A stretch of 64,000 nt of DNA from Xenopus tropicalis (Eukaryota > Chordata > Amphibia > Anura > Pipidae), in assembly GCF_000004195.4 (NCBI RefSeq), contig NC_030679.2, positions 30,369,712-30,433,711 of the forward strand, written 5' to 3'. A model generated the notes under the pieces. That model had not been told where the DNA came from. It saw nothing but the letters and a program-made list of their open reading frames with translations, and made no database searches. This document shows, one piece after another, positions 43,504 through 54,676 of this stretch (positions within the stretch are counted from its first letter, which is position 1; every line of letters begins with the position of its first letter). The position numbers were made by a program, and so were the translations under genes.

Positions 43504-43659
43504 AGAAATCTCACCCTCCATTGATTTCTGCTGGAAAGGAAAAAAAAACCTACAGTGAGATGAAAGAATCTGTTAATTGGAAGCGACACAGAACATGCTG
43601 CTTCTCCCCCTTTTGTACTTTTAGTGTCTGTCTGCTGGCAAGGAGCCGGTATTAGGGGA

Positions 43660-44236
43660 GGGAGAGGTGAGCAGGAAACCTTAACCCCTTTCTTTACTTG
43701 TTTAGGATGGAGTCCCAAGAGTAGATCTTTCCTTTTCATTGCTCCCTTTTATGTTGCACAGATGGGGACATGCAAAATTCTGTGTACGACTGATAATTAG
43801 ATAACATGGAAACTTACAGACAAGATGATAGAGGCGATACAGTTCACTATATAAACTTTAGTTTAATATTGTTTCTTCATGCAGTGTTAGTGTGTTAGAA
43901 AATCTCTCCCATATATACGCCTCTTACAGGCCTAGATGCCCAAAGAAGCCAGAAGAAGCCTGGGAATATGGGCAGATGAGTAAACTTTAAAACTATTTAT
44001 CTTTTGTTTTTAACTCTGGCCACATACAGGTATTTCACCCTATCCAGCCAATTTTATAATCCAACTGATTGATTGTCAAAGTAGATGTGGGTCCATCTAG
44101 GGAGAGATTTGGTAAATCTATGGTGTCATCTATGGAATAAAAAACCGTCTCATCATGGTATGATTTGTTGTTTGCATTGCTGATTGGGCCCCCCAATGCT
44201 GAAAGACAGAACATATCTACCTAGGTGAAGAATAAT
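43660..44236. other. No recognised feature; possible MITE end at 44014
   Basis: TCTGGCCACATACAGGTATTTCACC near 44016 and CAACTGATTGATTGTC resemble the GGTGGCCATACA family seen at 9308, one-sided only. Confidence 0.25.
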
Positions 44237-44400
44237 TAAGATTATTATTATTAACAATTATTTATAAAGCACCAACATGTTCCGCAGCGCTGTACAATAA
44301 GTGGGTTTCATACATTGGACATACAGAGTAACATCTAAAGCAACCAATAACCAATACAAGAGTTGAAGGGAGCCCTGTCCAAAGATTATGGAGACTTGAT
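44237..44400. repeat. SINE/LINE-tail-like repeat with (ATT)n start
   Basis: ATTATTATTATTAACAATTATTTATAAAGC, then ACCAACATGTTCCGCAGCGC and TGTACAATAAG, is a very common Xenopus phrase, with the GCAGCGCTGTACA core shared with 12540. It ends near GAAGGGAGCCCTGTCC. The (ATT)n end suggests a retroposon 3' tail read in antisense. Confidence 0.55.
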
Positions 44401-44945
44401 GGCACTTGATGGCCAACTGGAAAATATTTATATATAATTTATCTAATGGAAAGCCTTATGTTTGTAGCCTTCTCAAACAAAAAATCCACCCTCCTTTCCT
44501 GATAAACCTAAAGATGAGCATATTTTGTTGGCAGGCATTTATTTGCGGTGAAGTTGTGCACATTAAAAAGTCATGCTGTAGCTGCAAAAAAAAGCCTATT
44601 GACTTCATGCTGTTTCACAAATTTTTTTGCAGTTTTGCAAATTTTTCAGCAATGCAATTTCACTCTAATATCTGCTGTTTAGATACACCTTCTTAGTCAG
44701 TATCTACCTCAAGATGTCCATCCAGGTGCCAAAAAAAACAACATTTGGTACTATTATTGTTTTGTATGTGGTTGCCTGCTGATTCCGATTAAAATTCAGT
44801 ACTATGGATATCGAGCAGTTTTGGAATTGGGTAGCTTTGCAAATTTCATTTGCTAATACTCCAAGATAGCCAGTGTATGATGCATAGCTAAAGGTGGAAG
44901 TGAACAGGAGCCACAGCTTGTGCCAAGAACACAAATGATTTAACA
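44401..44945. other. No recognised feature
   Basis: Hints of hAT family A wording (TTCACAAATTTTTTTGCAGTT, AATTTTTCAGCAATGC near 44612-44660) without termini. Confidence 0.3.
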
Positions 44946-45065
44946 ATAGAAAGGTGGCCATACTGTGTGTGGGGTCCCTCCTATGCTCTTTATCTGTTCA
45001 GTCCATGGGTCAATCAGTTGGAGAGTGTACCACATTGGACTGTGTATGACTGCTTTTATTTATAA
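44946..45065. mobile_element. MITE fragment, AAGGTGGCCATAC end
   Basis: AGAAAGGTGGCCATACTGTGTG matches the terminal style of the 9308 element. Homology is one-sided and fades within about 110 bp. Confidence 0.35.
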
Positions 45066-45424
45066 AAGTTATAAAGTCCAATTTTAAACAACTCTTTAGA
45101 AAAAACTATCAGTCACATGATGATTCAATGGAACCAAAGTGACATTTTTACTGGTCAAACAAGGATAAAAAAATCAACATATTTATGAATGCTAAAACGT
45201 ATTGGATTCGAAATGTAAAGTGTTTTGTAGTGTTTTATGGGATTAAATAGTTTCCTACTTCCAGGTGCAGCCCATGCATCCATGTACAGTAACGAGTCAT
45301 GAATCCATCCATGAATATCCCACCACTTTGCAAACAGCTGAAGCATATTGCATACTATTGTTTATCACTTGCTCTGAATGGTTTGTAGATTGAGAGTTTA
45401 TAATCCATCTATTGCCCTTTAAAC

Positions 45425-46140
45425 AAACATTAGGGCATATCACAGTGCGTTCAGCAAACAATTATTTTTTTAATTTTTGTATGAGCGGGATCTGCTTTAC
45501 TGCTCCCGTCTGCTGAAGCATTCTCTGGAGACTACGATCAGACAATTGCCATCTGCTAATCTCTCAACCCCTTGATGTCTCTGTCCTATTAAAGTGTATA
45601 AAGACTATGAAGGAGGCCTCATACTAAGCAAGGAACGATGCATGCCCTTCTCGTATGTATAGGTAAAGATGCAAACAAGAATAAAAGAAATGTTAAGTGC
45701 TCACCGTTATCCAGGGGGAAACGCTAATAAGCATATCTACATAGATTTATTTTTGTGACCAGAAACTTTCTCAGCTCCAAACTGTTACAGTTTCCTAAAA
45801 AATACTTTAAAATATATTTTTATGGATGTACAGAAGCTCAACCAGCTTGATGAATAGACTGTTTAGGATTTCAGTGCAGAACAGATTTGTTGAGATTTTT
45901 TGAAGTGGTATTGTCACTTCTTGGTAAGATTGGAGACGCTTTTTGGAGTGTTCCTTTTTTCACAGCTCGATAAATCTAGAAATACGTTGAACAACTTTCA
46001 TTTTCAAGGGCCTCTGGCAGACAAATTTCTCAGGGCAGGAGACGCCTAATGACAAAGCGAGAATAAAAACATTAGAGGATTAGTTAAGCGTACAAGTCAG
46101 TTACTGTTATTTGTCCATTATGCACATGTGAATTACTTTG
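45425..46140. promoter_or_regulatory. Candidate conserved non-coding block
   Basis: About 700 bp without transposon ends or simple repeats, with words such as CAAACAATTATTTTTTTAAT, AGATGCAAACAAGAATAAAAG and TCAGACAATTGCC. Frames are short and unremarkable. The uninterrupted, balanced texture is the only evidence; a cross-species alignment would settle it. Confidence 0.2.
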
Positions 46141-46432
46141 CCATAAAGTGAATTTCTATTGTATTGGTGTAGTTCACCTGCACCTTTGTCTCCAACTTCA
46201 AGTTATTTGTATATTTGTGGCACAAAATCAGGGTTAATGAAGGATTTTTACAAGATACAGAGTGATGGACTATAGCACAGCCTGTATTAAACGGCCCTGG
46301 TGCCACAGCATCTACTCTATACTGTCTTCACAGTGTATCTACAAACTGTAAACACTTGTCCAGTCACTCAGCATTTGTATGTGGGGTAAAAAGGAAATAA
46401 AATTCCTGATTTAAACTGCACAGCAACATTAA

Positions 46433-46645
46433 GGGGCACATTTACTAATCCACGAATCCGAATCACAAATGGGAAAAAATCGTATTGGAAATGAAAATTT
46501 TGGAAGATCGCAAATATCACGAAAATGCTTATCGTATTAGTCACGATAATATCGTATTGGCGATCCGAAAGTCACGAAATTTTCGTACCGAACAATTGTA
46601 AACAGCGGTAAAACCGCTGCGTTCGTGCTTTTGTAAATGTGCCCC
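46433..46645. mobile_element. PIF/Harbinger-like MITE with TAA target duplication
   Basis: Termini GGGGCACATTTACTAA and TTGTAAATGTGCCCC are inverted repeats with TAA on both sides (46430-46432, 46646-46648), the 3-bp duplication typical of PIF/Harbinger. Interior words ATCGTATTGG and CACGAAATTTTCG form further internal inverted repeats. Confidence 0.8.
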
Positions 46646-46648
46646 TAA

Positions 46649-47405
46649 GCCTTGCCAAAGATGTCTGTAGAAGACTAGGGGTAAAACAACTTTCTGACAC
46701 TAAAGACATTAAAGCACAACCAGCCAATTTTATCATATAGAAAGCAGACAAAAGCCAACAATAATGACAGTTAGGAAGCCTCCCCAGAAAGAGGACAGCA
46801 GCCATAAAAAAGTATGTATTTCAAAGTTTTACAATGAAAAGACATCTATTGATAGCGTCCCAAAAACAAAAAAAATGTCATCCTCTTTCCCTAAAGAAGA
46901 GCAAAACACGGCTAGATCACGGCACATTCTTCTGGTCTGCAGGACCTAATGTGACTCAGTAGTCAAATACCCTGGAAAGAAGTGCAAGAGCACTAAAAGG
47001 TGCAAGAAGATGACTATTTGTGCTTATACAAAGAGTACATCTCTCTGGGGTTTGGCTGTGCTGTGCACCTAGCCCAGGATTAAAGACATATTTATCTGCC
47101 GTGAGTTGCACAACACAGATTACAATGTACGCAGGCCCCCAGCAGTACACTGTATTTCCTTTTACAAAAACAATTAATTCAGATCTCCAGCAGCCATGTA
47201 CTGTCCTGAAACATCTCACAAATGAGCATTTCTTGGAATAATAATAGTCAAATAATAGTCATGCATATGATGAGTTAATTTTTGACTGGGAGAGTGGTTT
47301 TACAGAAATGTTGACAAATATGGGCATGTCTCAAGATAGCAAATCTGGGGGGAAGTGTTGTGCAAGAACCGGTTGACTAAGCTGCTATTTTGTTCCCACA
47401 TCAAC
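46649..47405. other. No recognised feature
   Basis: A lysine/serine-rich 61-codon frame (46764-46949) is not preceded by a convincing splice acceptor and matches no known protein. Confidence 0.35.
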
Positions 47406-47411
47406 ACAAAA

Positions 47412-47516
47412 TACAGTCAAACCCTGATTTTATGTACCCCCATTTTATGTTTTCTTGAATTTTATATTTTTTTCCTGGTCCCCTGGAAAACATAAAATCG
47501 CAGTTTGATTGTCAGC
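47412..47516. mobile_element. Short MITE with ACAGTCAAACC ends
   Basis: TACAGTCAAACCCTGATTTTATG at the left and CATAAAATCGCAGTTTGATTG plus TCA at the right are inverted repeats of about 22 bp with few mismatches, enclosing about 60 bp that includes TATGTACCCCCATTTTATG. A TA flank on the left suggests a Tc1/mariner-like target, not confirmed on the right. Confidence 0.5.
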
Positions 47517-47589
47517 TGTTTTATAGGTTTGAAAGTGTTATGTCATGTCCATCTGAAGGGATGTCAGGCATAATCTCAGGAAAAAGGTC

Positions 47590-48245
47590 TATAATGGTCG
47601 TGTCTTCCCCAAGGAGATTTTGTGGAGTACCAGGATCTAAAGACTGGGTAACCCGGAGTGTAACCATATATCATGGAACTGATGTCAGAAGTCATAATAA
47701 ACAATGAAAGAAATCTTTAATAAACAAAGTAAAGTGATAACAAGTAATGGTGCACACTATGGTGAAATCGGCAGTCAGAGAAACAATCCTGAATCAGGCC
47801 AATAGTCGTGACTGGTGGCAAACAAATGGAGTCGAGGACAGGCCAAGGGTCAGAACCGGGGAATCCAAGAACAGGACTAGGAAGGGCACAGGAGAACTGG
47901 AACAAGGCAGAGAGCTGGAACAGCACAAGGAGTCAGGAGCTTGGAACCAGAAGGGGGTTACGAAATGACACTAGAATACAGGATCAAGGAACACAAGGAT
48001 CAGAGGCAAGATCAAAGCAACAGCTTAATGACCAAGCAAGGTGCAAGCTTAAAAAGGGGCTTAATTGATAAGAAACAACACATGAGAATAATGAGTTGGG
48101 TGAAGGAAAGGGAGAAGGCAGAGTGAATACAAGAAGAGAATAACAGGTACAACAAGAATTCAAGGCAATGTAACACTAAGGACCTTCAGTGGCACAACAG
48201 GTAAATGCCCAAGTAATTGAGTCCAGATTTTAAAATCCTGACAAT
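47590..48245. repeat. Purine-rich sequence, possible decayed LTR element
   Basis: Long A/G-rich stretch with wording such as GGTCAGAACCGGGGAATCC and GGAACAAGGCAGAGAGCTGG. Similar blocks occur at 27.7 and 37.8 kb. Overlapping frames of 61-86 codons encode low-complexity Gln/Arg/Gly-rich peptides of no family. LTR termini or a primer-binding site were not found. Confidence 0.25.
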
Positions 48246-49515
48246 GACCCGTTATGCAAAAAGCTCTAAAATACAGCAAATACATTATTTTTTTCACTCA
48301 TTTGCTTCTTTAGTGCAATAAGACAGTACTTTGTACTTGAAGATAACTATACTAGCATGCACTCATGTTGATAGAAAAAGGGTTCTACGTTTGCAGCCTT
48401 GTATCATAGGGCTTCACATTATGGATATATTCCTTATCCCACAACCCAAGGTCCTACGTATTCCAGATAAAAGATACCTCAATTTCAGGTGGTCAATGAA
48501 AGCTGTGCATAAATCCTGAGAAATGTGCAGCAATGCCCTTATCTCTCTAATTTGAGCCAGTGAAAGCCACACATGTCTTTCTGTAGCTAAACCAAAGATA
48601 CTGCCTTGTGGAAGACATCAATGCATGAATATAATCCATCCATCTTTTTTACTTAAACTTTCAGTCCCTATGGGTAAAAATAGAAGATATCCACCAAAGT
48701 AGAAGGGTTTTTTGGCTCAGGTTTTGTTGGTCTACTATTTTTGTTTTAACTGCTTTTCAGGACACGGCTCTACATGCTGTTTGTGAATTTCTATAAAATG
48801 TTACTAAATATTTATTTAATTAAGGCCACACACTAATTCTGAATTTACTCTGTGACACAGGTGCACGGTAGCTATTCCCTAGGGTGAGTGAGGGGCTAGG
48901 TTGTCAGGGTGATGTATACTTAGCCATTTCCCTTGGTTAAAAAGAGATCAAAGTTAATTGGTTGATTACCTGTTAATTAGGCCAATTCTAATTCTCTAGC
49001 CTGTCAGCAGTTCCTCGAGTATTTTGGTTCTTAAAGTGATATAGTCAACAGATTGCTCGCCTGCTGCTCGATAAACAAAGCCACTTACAGGACAGATGGG
49101 TCTCTGTTGTGATTATTGTTCATTTTTTTACCCACGGACAAAGGTTTTTCTATTTCCAGAACCAGGTGTTTGCAGAAGAACAGTGCAGTTGCTTTGTTTT
49201 ATATTACCCTTTGATATCACTTGCCCTCTTAAATAAACTCTATACAAACCTTTATTTTTTATTGTATTTGCTACTCACCCAGACTTGGTCCTGGTGTTAT
49301 TTTTCTGGCCATACTATACCTCCTGCATTTATAAGAAGGTGCTTCGCTCCTATGTGATTTTCCTCAACAGGACATCATCCCTGTAGGATGAAACTGAAAA
49401 CCAATGTGAGGCATAACTGATCACCTGACATCAGTGTCCAACCTCTTGCATGAATGGAAACAAATCCCAGTGACAATGTTCCAACATCAATTAAAAAGTC
49501 TTCCCAGAAGAGCAG
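48246..49515. other. No recognised feature
   Basis: AT-rich; an 82-codon hydrophobic frame at 49109-49357 has no supporting context. Confidence 0.4.
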
Positions 49516-49519
49516 AGGC

Positions 49520-49556
49520 TTAAGACAGCAAGAAAGAAAGAAAGAAAAAAAAAAGG
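49520..49556 (+). repeat. (GAAA)n / poly-A simple repeat
   Basis: Several GAAA units run into an A-rich tract ending near 49555. Confidence 0.85.
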
Positions 49557-49599
49557 ACCAATTTTATATTAATATCATTAGTTAGCGGTAAACTAAATT

Positions 49600-49800
49600 A
49601 AGAATTTGATTTAGGATTTAGCCAAATCCCATCTGTTTGTAGGCTCTGGATTCGTCAGTCTTAAGTGTCCAAACAAACTGAATTTGAACCCTTAACATGA
49701 TGTGACTTCCTTTGGACAATGGAAACAGACACACTTTGTTATGGTTTAGTTTTGTATTCAGCCAAAATCTTTTATGCAGCCAAATCTAAAAAATATAGAT
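49600..49800. mobile_element. Degraded family C-like hAT fragment
   Basis: GGATTTAGCCAAATCCCATCTG and GTATTCAGCCAAAATC resemble the diverged ATTCGGC/CAAATCCC words of the GATGCACCGAATCC family. Terminal motifs are missing. Confidence 0.35.
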
Positions 49801-50510
49801 TCTATATATCCTGAAAAAATATGGAAACACTGTACTTAAAAATGTATAGTGTCCAACAGTAATATTCCCAGTTGTGCAGTAGCTTATCTACTCCATTTCT
49901 TCATAAATAAACAAATACTAAGTGACTGAAGACAAATGGTATTGCACAACCATTTTTTCCATTTTTCCTTTTTTTTCAGGAAATCAATGCGCTCTTCCAA
50001 GTACAGTGATCTATTTTTTGTTCCCTGTCAATGTTCATTTGAAACCCTGAAATAAGAATTTAATCACACAAAGCTTTGATGTTGTTGCTTCAGTAGGGAC
50101 AATATGCCTATACCAATGGAGCTTACCATTTAGAAATGCATTAAAGAGATGTTTATGTTCTACTCAGCTAACAAGCACAATTGTTTCAGCTTTCCCCTTT
50201 TTCTTCTATTTCTCTTTGTGCCTTTCACCTATTAACGACATCCCATTTCATTCTCATTATTTCACCAATGCAATAGATACTAATAAATATGGTTAAAAGA
50301 GGTTGAAATGTGTGGAATGCTAGCATCAAGGCACTACAGAGTCAGAGAGGGGCAAAAACTCAGTTGCAGTCACACAAATGTACCCTCAGTCATTGCACAA
50401 AAAATCCAGGTAATTGCGGCAAAAGCCACTTCTGTATACTGTATTTTCCCTTGGTCCTTCCTACCTTGTGTTCCAAATTGAGGGCAGAGCCTCTTGCACT
50501 GAAGTTAAGT
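49801..50510. other. No recognised feature
   Basis: AT-rich. GGAGCTTACCATTTAGAAATG near 50118 echoes the closing phrase of the SINE-like repeats at 1 and 12490. Confidence 0.35.
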
Positions 50511-50515
50511 AATGT

Positions 50516-50700
50516 GTGGAAAAACTCAACCTGCAACCTGCACCCAACCCTAACCTGCATCCAGACTGTGTGTACCTGCTCAGTATACATAGTCCACTTC
50601 TGTGTGCGCTTTGGGTTCCAAGACATGAAAACTTCAGGAGAAGAAGAAGAATGTACTTACCCAGTCTGACCTGCACTCAACCGCAACTCACAATGGTTGC
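50516..50700 (+). repeat. Degenerate CCTGCACCCAACC-type repeat
   Basis: CTGCAACCTGCACCCAACCC, ACCTGCATCCAGACTG and CTGACCTGCACTCAACCGC are irregular reiterations of one short motif. Probably the remnant of a minisatellite. Confidence 0.35.
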
Positions 50701-50730
50701 CCAAATTTCAATCCTAACCTGTCTGACCAA

Positions 50731-50918
50731 AGGTGTATATTTATCATGCTGTGTAAAAAGTGGAGTGAAGCATTATCGGTGATTTTGCTCAGGGCAAATA
50801 ATCAGCAATTAGATTTCAACAGCTAGAAAACCAAAGCAGAGCAGCTGATTGGCTGCTATGAGCAACATCACCGGTGATGTTTTACTCCACTCTTTACACA
50901 GAATGATAAATATACCCC
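50731..50918. mobile_element. MITE with GGGTATATTTATCA-type ends
   Basis: AGGTGTATATTTATCATGCTG and GAATGATAAATATACCCC are inverted repeats, probably flanked by CAA (50728-50730, 50919-50921). The inner inverted repeat GATGTTTTACTCCAC / GTGGAGTGAAGCATTATC and the phrase AGCAACATCACCGGTGATG match a common Xenopus element and the interior of the 22276 copy. Confidence 0.75.
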
Positions 50919-51009
50919 CAAGTGTAAATCTGCGGTCCCACGGGTTGTGGGTCAACACACACATCACTATCGAAGGTGGAGGTAGCTCCAGGGTTTCCAC
51001 AGCAGCCTA

Positions 51010-51183
51010 CATAAATAGAGCAGTGTTGGGCTATGCCATTCAGGCTTCCTAAGCAACCTGGCCAGCCACCTCCCCCCCGTACTGCTCGCATGTGCAAACT
51101 AGCACATTGACCACCGAGGGGCGGAAGTGCCTAGTTGCATTTTATGAACATGCCTCTTCTGCCTTCCCCTAGTTCTGGCCCTG
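51010..51183 (-). mobile_element. GC-rich hAT fragment related to 1584-1852
   Basis: The right end TCTGCCTTCCCCTAGTTCTG plus GCCCTG is the reverse complement of CAGGGCCAGAACTAGGGG-AAGGCAGAAGAGGC, matching the start of the 1584 element (GGAACTAGGGGTAGGCAGAA). The other end is not clear. Confidence 0.55.
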
Positions 51184-51189
51184 ATACTG

Positions 51190-51369
51190 ACAGATTTTCA
51201 GCACAACTGCAGTCGATTCGCAGCAAAGTGCAAGCACGGTTTGCATTTCGCCCTAACAACTGCAATTGAGCTGAAATTATGAGGGTGCGGAAATGCTGCA
51301 TTGTTGGCAAAAAACATGGAGATTGCATCCAAAATTTGCACACTGCAGCTCTGTAAGTAAATGAGCCCT
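51190..51369. repeat. Partial MITE ending TAAATGAGCCC
   Basis: The right end GTAAGTAAATGAGCCCTA has the style of Harbinger-like termini. The interior AAATGCTGCATTGTTGGC is shared with the 29955 and 52668 blocks. The left end is replaced by the adjacent hAT fragment. Confidence 0.45.
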
Positions 51370-52660
51370 ATAGAGTTTATATGCCCCCCTTTATTCTTTA
51401 TATCTTTATTTATTACATTAAATATATGTATATACACACACACACACGCCGGATTCAGTTCCATTAGAAGCAAATAACATGCCAAAATGCTTTGGACAAT
51501 GGGAGGATTCCAACGCACTGCAGTGAAATACCAATTCCCTACAGATGCTCTGGTCAGGCTCAAAACCAGGACAGTTAAGGTTTCATTCATTTTTTCAATA
51601 AATGTAAAAGATCTGTGGATGTATTATCAGTGCCATTTATGTATATATGTGTGTTTATTTATATTAGCAAGAGTTATAATGATGTTCGCTTCCTTTGCTC
51701 CGATGAAAACCGGGCTCTTCTCATTCATCAATTCTAATGAACAAGTGACCTACAGTGGCCCAGCTTTGATTAAAATGAAAGCATTCTGGCTTCTTGCATT
51801 TATTCAGCATGAAGAGTCATATATTTGCGAGGTTAATGTTGTGTAATGTTTTCTAAATCAATGATTTGTCAGAGTAATGTCGCTTTAAAAAAATGTCTCT
51901 AACAGGAAAACGGAAAACATTGTGAAGGAAAATAATTCCCAGGAAAAAAAAATAAAACACATTTCATGGAACTTGCCCTGGTCATAGTAATGTATGCAGA
52001 GAAGAAGATGATCTTGATTTGTGGAAAATTTAGTTATTTGCACGTGTGATTTGGTCAGTAATAGCGCATCTTGCTCTCTCTCTCTAATAATAATAATATA
52101 TATGAATTTATAAAGGAGAATTAGACCACATTCATCCATTAGCCCCATTGCAAAGTCCCCTTTCCTGTCATCTTCCCCATCCCTAAACCCTAACCCCCAC
52201 TGCCTTAAAAAGTTAGCTTCTTCCTAATACCTACACCCAACCTGCAGAGCTGTTCATAAGGGTTCTGTTCTTTCCCAGGCTCCATGGTAGTGATGGGCAA
52301 CCAGTATCAAGCAAGAGGGGATAAAGTTCAGTTAAATGGAGACAAAGAAATACAAGTTTTTGAGAGCTTATCACAACAGTTCTTCCATGTCTAACGTCCA
52401 TACTCCAACTTTTTTTTTTTATTGGACAGGCCAAATGGTCAAATACTGTGGGATCTGGCCATCCATATAAATCTAAAAGGACATTAGATGGGGCTTTGGT
52501 TTATCCATGTGGTGAGAAGGGACATTAGCAGATGACATTTTTTTGGCTTTGAGATACCAACTGCAATAGAAATACTTATTTCAACACAATACGATCATCT
52601 ATAGGCACAATGTAACACTGCATTTGTAAGAACACGGCATTTGTCAGTTCATATACACAG
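51370..52660. other. No recognised feature
   Basis: Contains a short (CA)n run at 51436-51447. Plus- and minus-strand frames of 87-130 codons (51198-51846, 51885-52148) have no recognised features. Confidence 0.4.
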
Positions 52661-52667
52661 ATTCTCT

Positions 52668-52874
52668 GGGTCATTTATAAACAGAACTGTTATATTAGCT
52701 CATATCATTATTGCTGTTTTTGTTCAGCCATTATGCAGTTATCAGAGCAAATTACCATACATGGCAAAAAAGTCGCAGAAGCGTCAAAAAAGGCACGGTT
52801 GTGCCAAAATTACTCTGGAATTATGAGGAAAATGCTGCATTGCGAGTAGTTTGCCCTGTGTTCATAAATGACCC
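52668..52874. mobile_element. MITE with GGGTCATTTATAAACA ends
   Basis: GGGTCATTTATAAACAGAAC and GTGTTCATAAATGACCC are inverted repeats of about 16 bp. The interior holds AAAAAGTCGCAGAAGCG and GGAAAATGCTGCATTGCG, linking it to the diverged copies at 29955 and 51190. Target duplication not clear. Confidence 0.6.
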
Positions 52875-53389
52875 TTCATATTGTGTATGCTATTATCCAT
52901 ATGACTTTTAGAAGACGATGGAGTGTCATGTGGGTGTTCATTTGCATTTGTGTTGGCAGAGGCAGATTTAGAGAGTGAAAAATAAAATAATATCAAGCAG
53001 CTGATAAATGTATTTATACTTTGCATTCAGTTTACTACAACATGAAGTATGTGACAGTTTTATTTATGGTTCCCCTGGTTCTTCATTACATATGATAACT
53101 ATCGAAGTGGGAGTATTATATCTGAAAGCCCTCACTATGCTCTACAGCATGAGAGTGAAGAACTGAGATATTGGAAGTCACATTGAAAGACAGATGGGGA
53201 CATTTACAGAAGGAGCAATACAAAAGATCATTTGCAATGGCTGGCATTTAAAATTGCATGGGTAAAGGCAGCAGTGTGCCCTTTTGCACTGGCTGCAGAA
53301 TTGTACTGGTACATACAGTATGTTAACTGGATGTGGAGATGTCACTCAAACATAATGCACAATTGGTTATAATATTTGGACACCTGTAG
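52875..53389. other. No recognised feature
   Basis: Unremarkable AT-rich sequence upstream of the LINE fragment. Confidence 0.4.
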
Positions 53390-53407
53390 GGTATCTTGCT
53401 AGGGACT

Positions 53408-54393
53408 GTCTAGCATAAAAATGGGTACTAACTCAAGGGATGGAAACTAGAGATGTAGCGAACTGTTCGCCGGCGAACTAATTCGCGCGAACATCGGGTG
53501 TTCGCGTTCGAGCAAATTCGCGGACTTTTGCCGATGTTCGCCACTTTGAGTTCGCCGCGGTTTTTTTTGGCGCCGCGTTTTTTCGCCTTGGTTTTTCCGC
53601 TGCGTTTTTTCGCTTCGTTTTATCGCCTATGCATATACATAGGAATAGCTTGCGGTTTTTTTTTGGCGTTTTTTGGGCGTTTTTTTGGGCGTTTTTTTTA
53701 CAAAGTATTTTTCAGAGAAGTTTTTGCCCTTGATCCCCCATCCTGCATGCCACTGTCCAGGTCGTGGCACCCTTTAAACAACTTTAAAATCAGTTTTCTG
53801 GCCAGAAATGGCTTTTCTAGGTTTTAAAGTTCGCCTTCCCATTGAAGTCTATGGGATTCGCAAAGTTCGCGAATATTCGCGAGTTTTGGCGAAAGTCCGC
53901 GAACGGGTTCGCGAACATTTTCGGCGATGTTCGCTACATCACTAATGGAAACATAATTTTGCCCCTTTATAGGTCCCTGGTAAGGCCTCACCTTGAGTAT
54001 GCAGTGCAGTTTTGGGCTCCAGTCCTTAAGAAGGATATTAATGAGCTGGAGAGAGTGCAGAGACTGCAACTAAACTGGCAAAGGGGATAGAACGTTTAAA
54101 CTATGGGGTTAGACTGTCACGGTTGGGGTTGTTATAGACAAAAAGTGGGGGATCTTTTTTTCCCATAAAACAACACCGAGGCCACCTCGTCAAATTAGAG
54201 GAACTTTCATTTGAAGCAGCGTAGGTGGTTCCTCACAGTGAGGGCAGTGAGGATGGGGAATGCCCTTCCTAGTGATGTTGTAATGGCAGATTCTGTTAAT
54301 GTCTTTAAGAGGGGCCTGGATGAGTTCTTGAACAAGCATAGTATCCAAGGCTATTGTGATCTTAAGATCTACAGTTGGTATAGATATTGGTAA
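53408..54393 (+). pseudogene. Broken CR1-like reverse transcriptase C-terminus
   Basis: Codons before the hAT (GTNSRDGN) and after its 8-bp duplication (NIILPLYRSL) lie in the same frame once the insertion and one duplicate copy are ignored. Stops at about 54088, 54097 and further on interrupt the rest. In active LINEs this part of the protein ends the reverse transcriptase. Here it only documents an old insertion. The apparent 82-residue frame starting at 53842 joins hAT sequence to LINE sequence and is a chimera without meaning. Confidence 0.7.
53448..53944 (+). mobile_element. Family B hAT MITE inserted in CR1, perfect TSD ATGGAAAC
   Basis: Starts TAGAGATGTAGCGAACTGTT and ends GATGTTCGCTACATCACTA. 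ATGGAAAC is duplicated exactly at 53440-53447 and 53945-53952. The 497-bp copy contains the conserved core (CATCCTGCATGCCACTGTCC, then AGGTCGTGGCACCC) and a CGTTTTTT-rich left half. It is in the opposite orientation to the 38420 and 40928 copies. Confidence 0.9.
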
Positions 54394-54420
54394 ATATTGT
54401 ATATATGTACAATATACAAT

Positions 54421-54676
54421 ATTTACCCCTGAACCCACCCAGAACCGAACCGGATCCTAATTAGCATATGCTGATTAGGATTGTAAGGTGTTAAAAAAAA
54501 AATTCCCCTGCCCATTTAACCCTTTCTTAATTCTAATTATCATATGCTAATTTATGCTAATTAGGGTTCGGATTCAGTTTGACCCAGGACCGCAGATTTA
54601 GGCGAAACCGAATCATTAAAAAAAAGCTGGGATTCAGCCAAATCCCGAACCGAATCCGGGATTCGGTGCATCCGTA
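54421..54676 (-). mobile_element. Family C hAT fragment within CR1 3' region
   Basis: Ends CCGAATCCGGGATTCGGTGC plus ATCCGTA, the GGATTCGGTGCATCCCTA terminus. The interior includes CTAATTAGCATATGCTGATTAG, a family word also given as TTTGCATATGCAAATTAG. The left terminus is missing, so the target duplication cannot be tested. Confidence 0.7.

Noticed and set aside
52285..52310. TAGTGATGGGCAACC as a family A hAT end
   Set aside because: Homology stops after about 13 bases and no partner end is present.
53498..53827. 109-codon Phe/Arg-rich frame
   Set aside because: Lies wholly within a family B hAT and reflects its CGTTTTTT-rich sequence.
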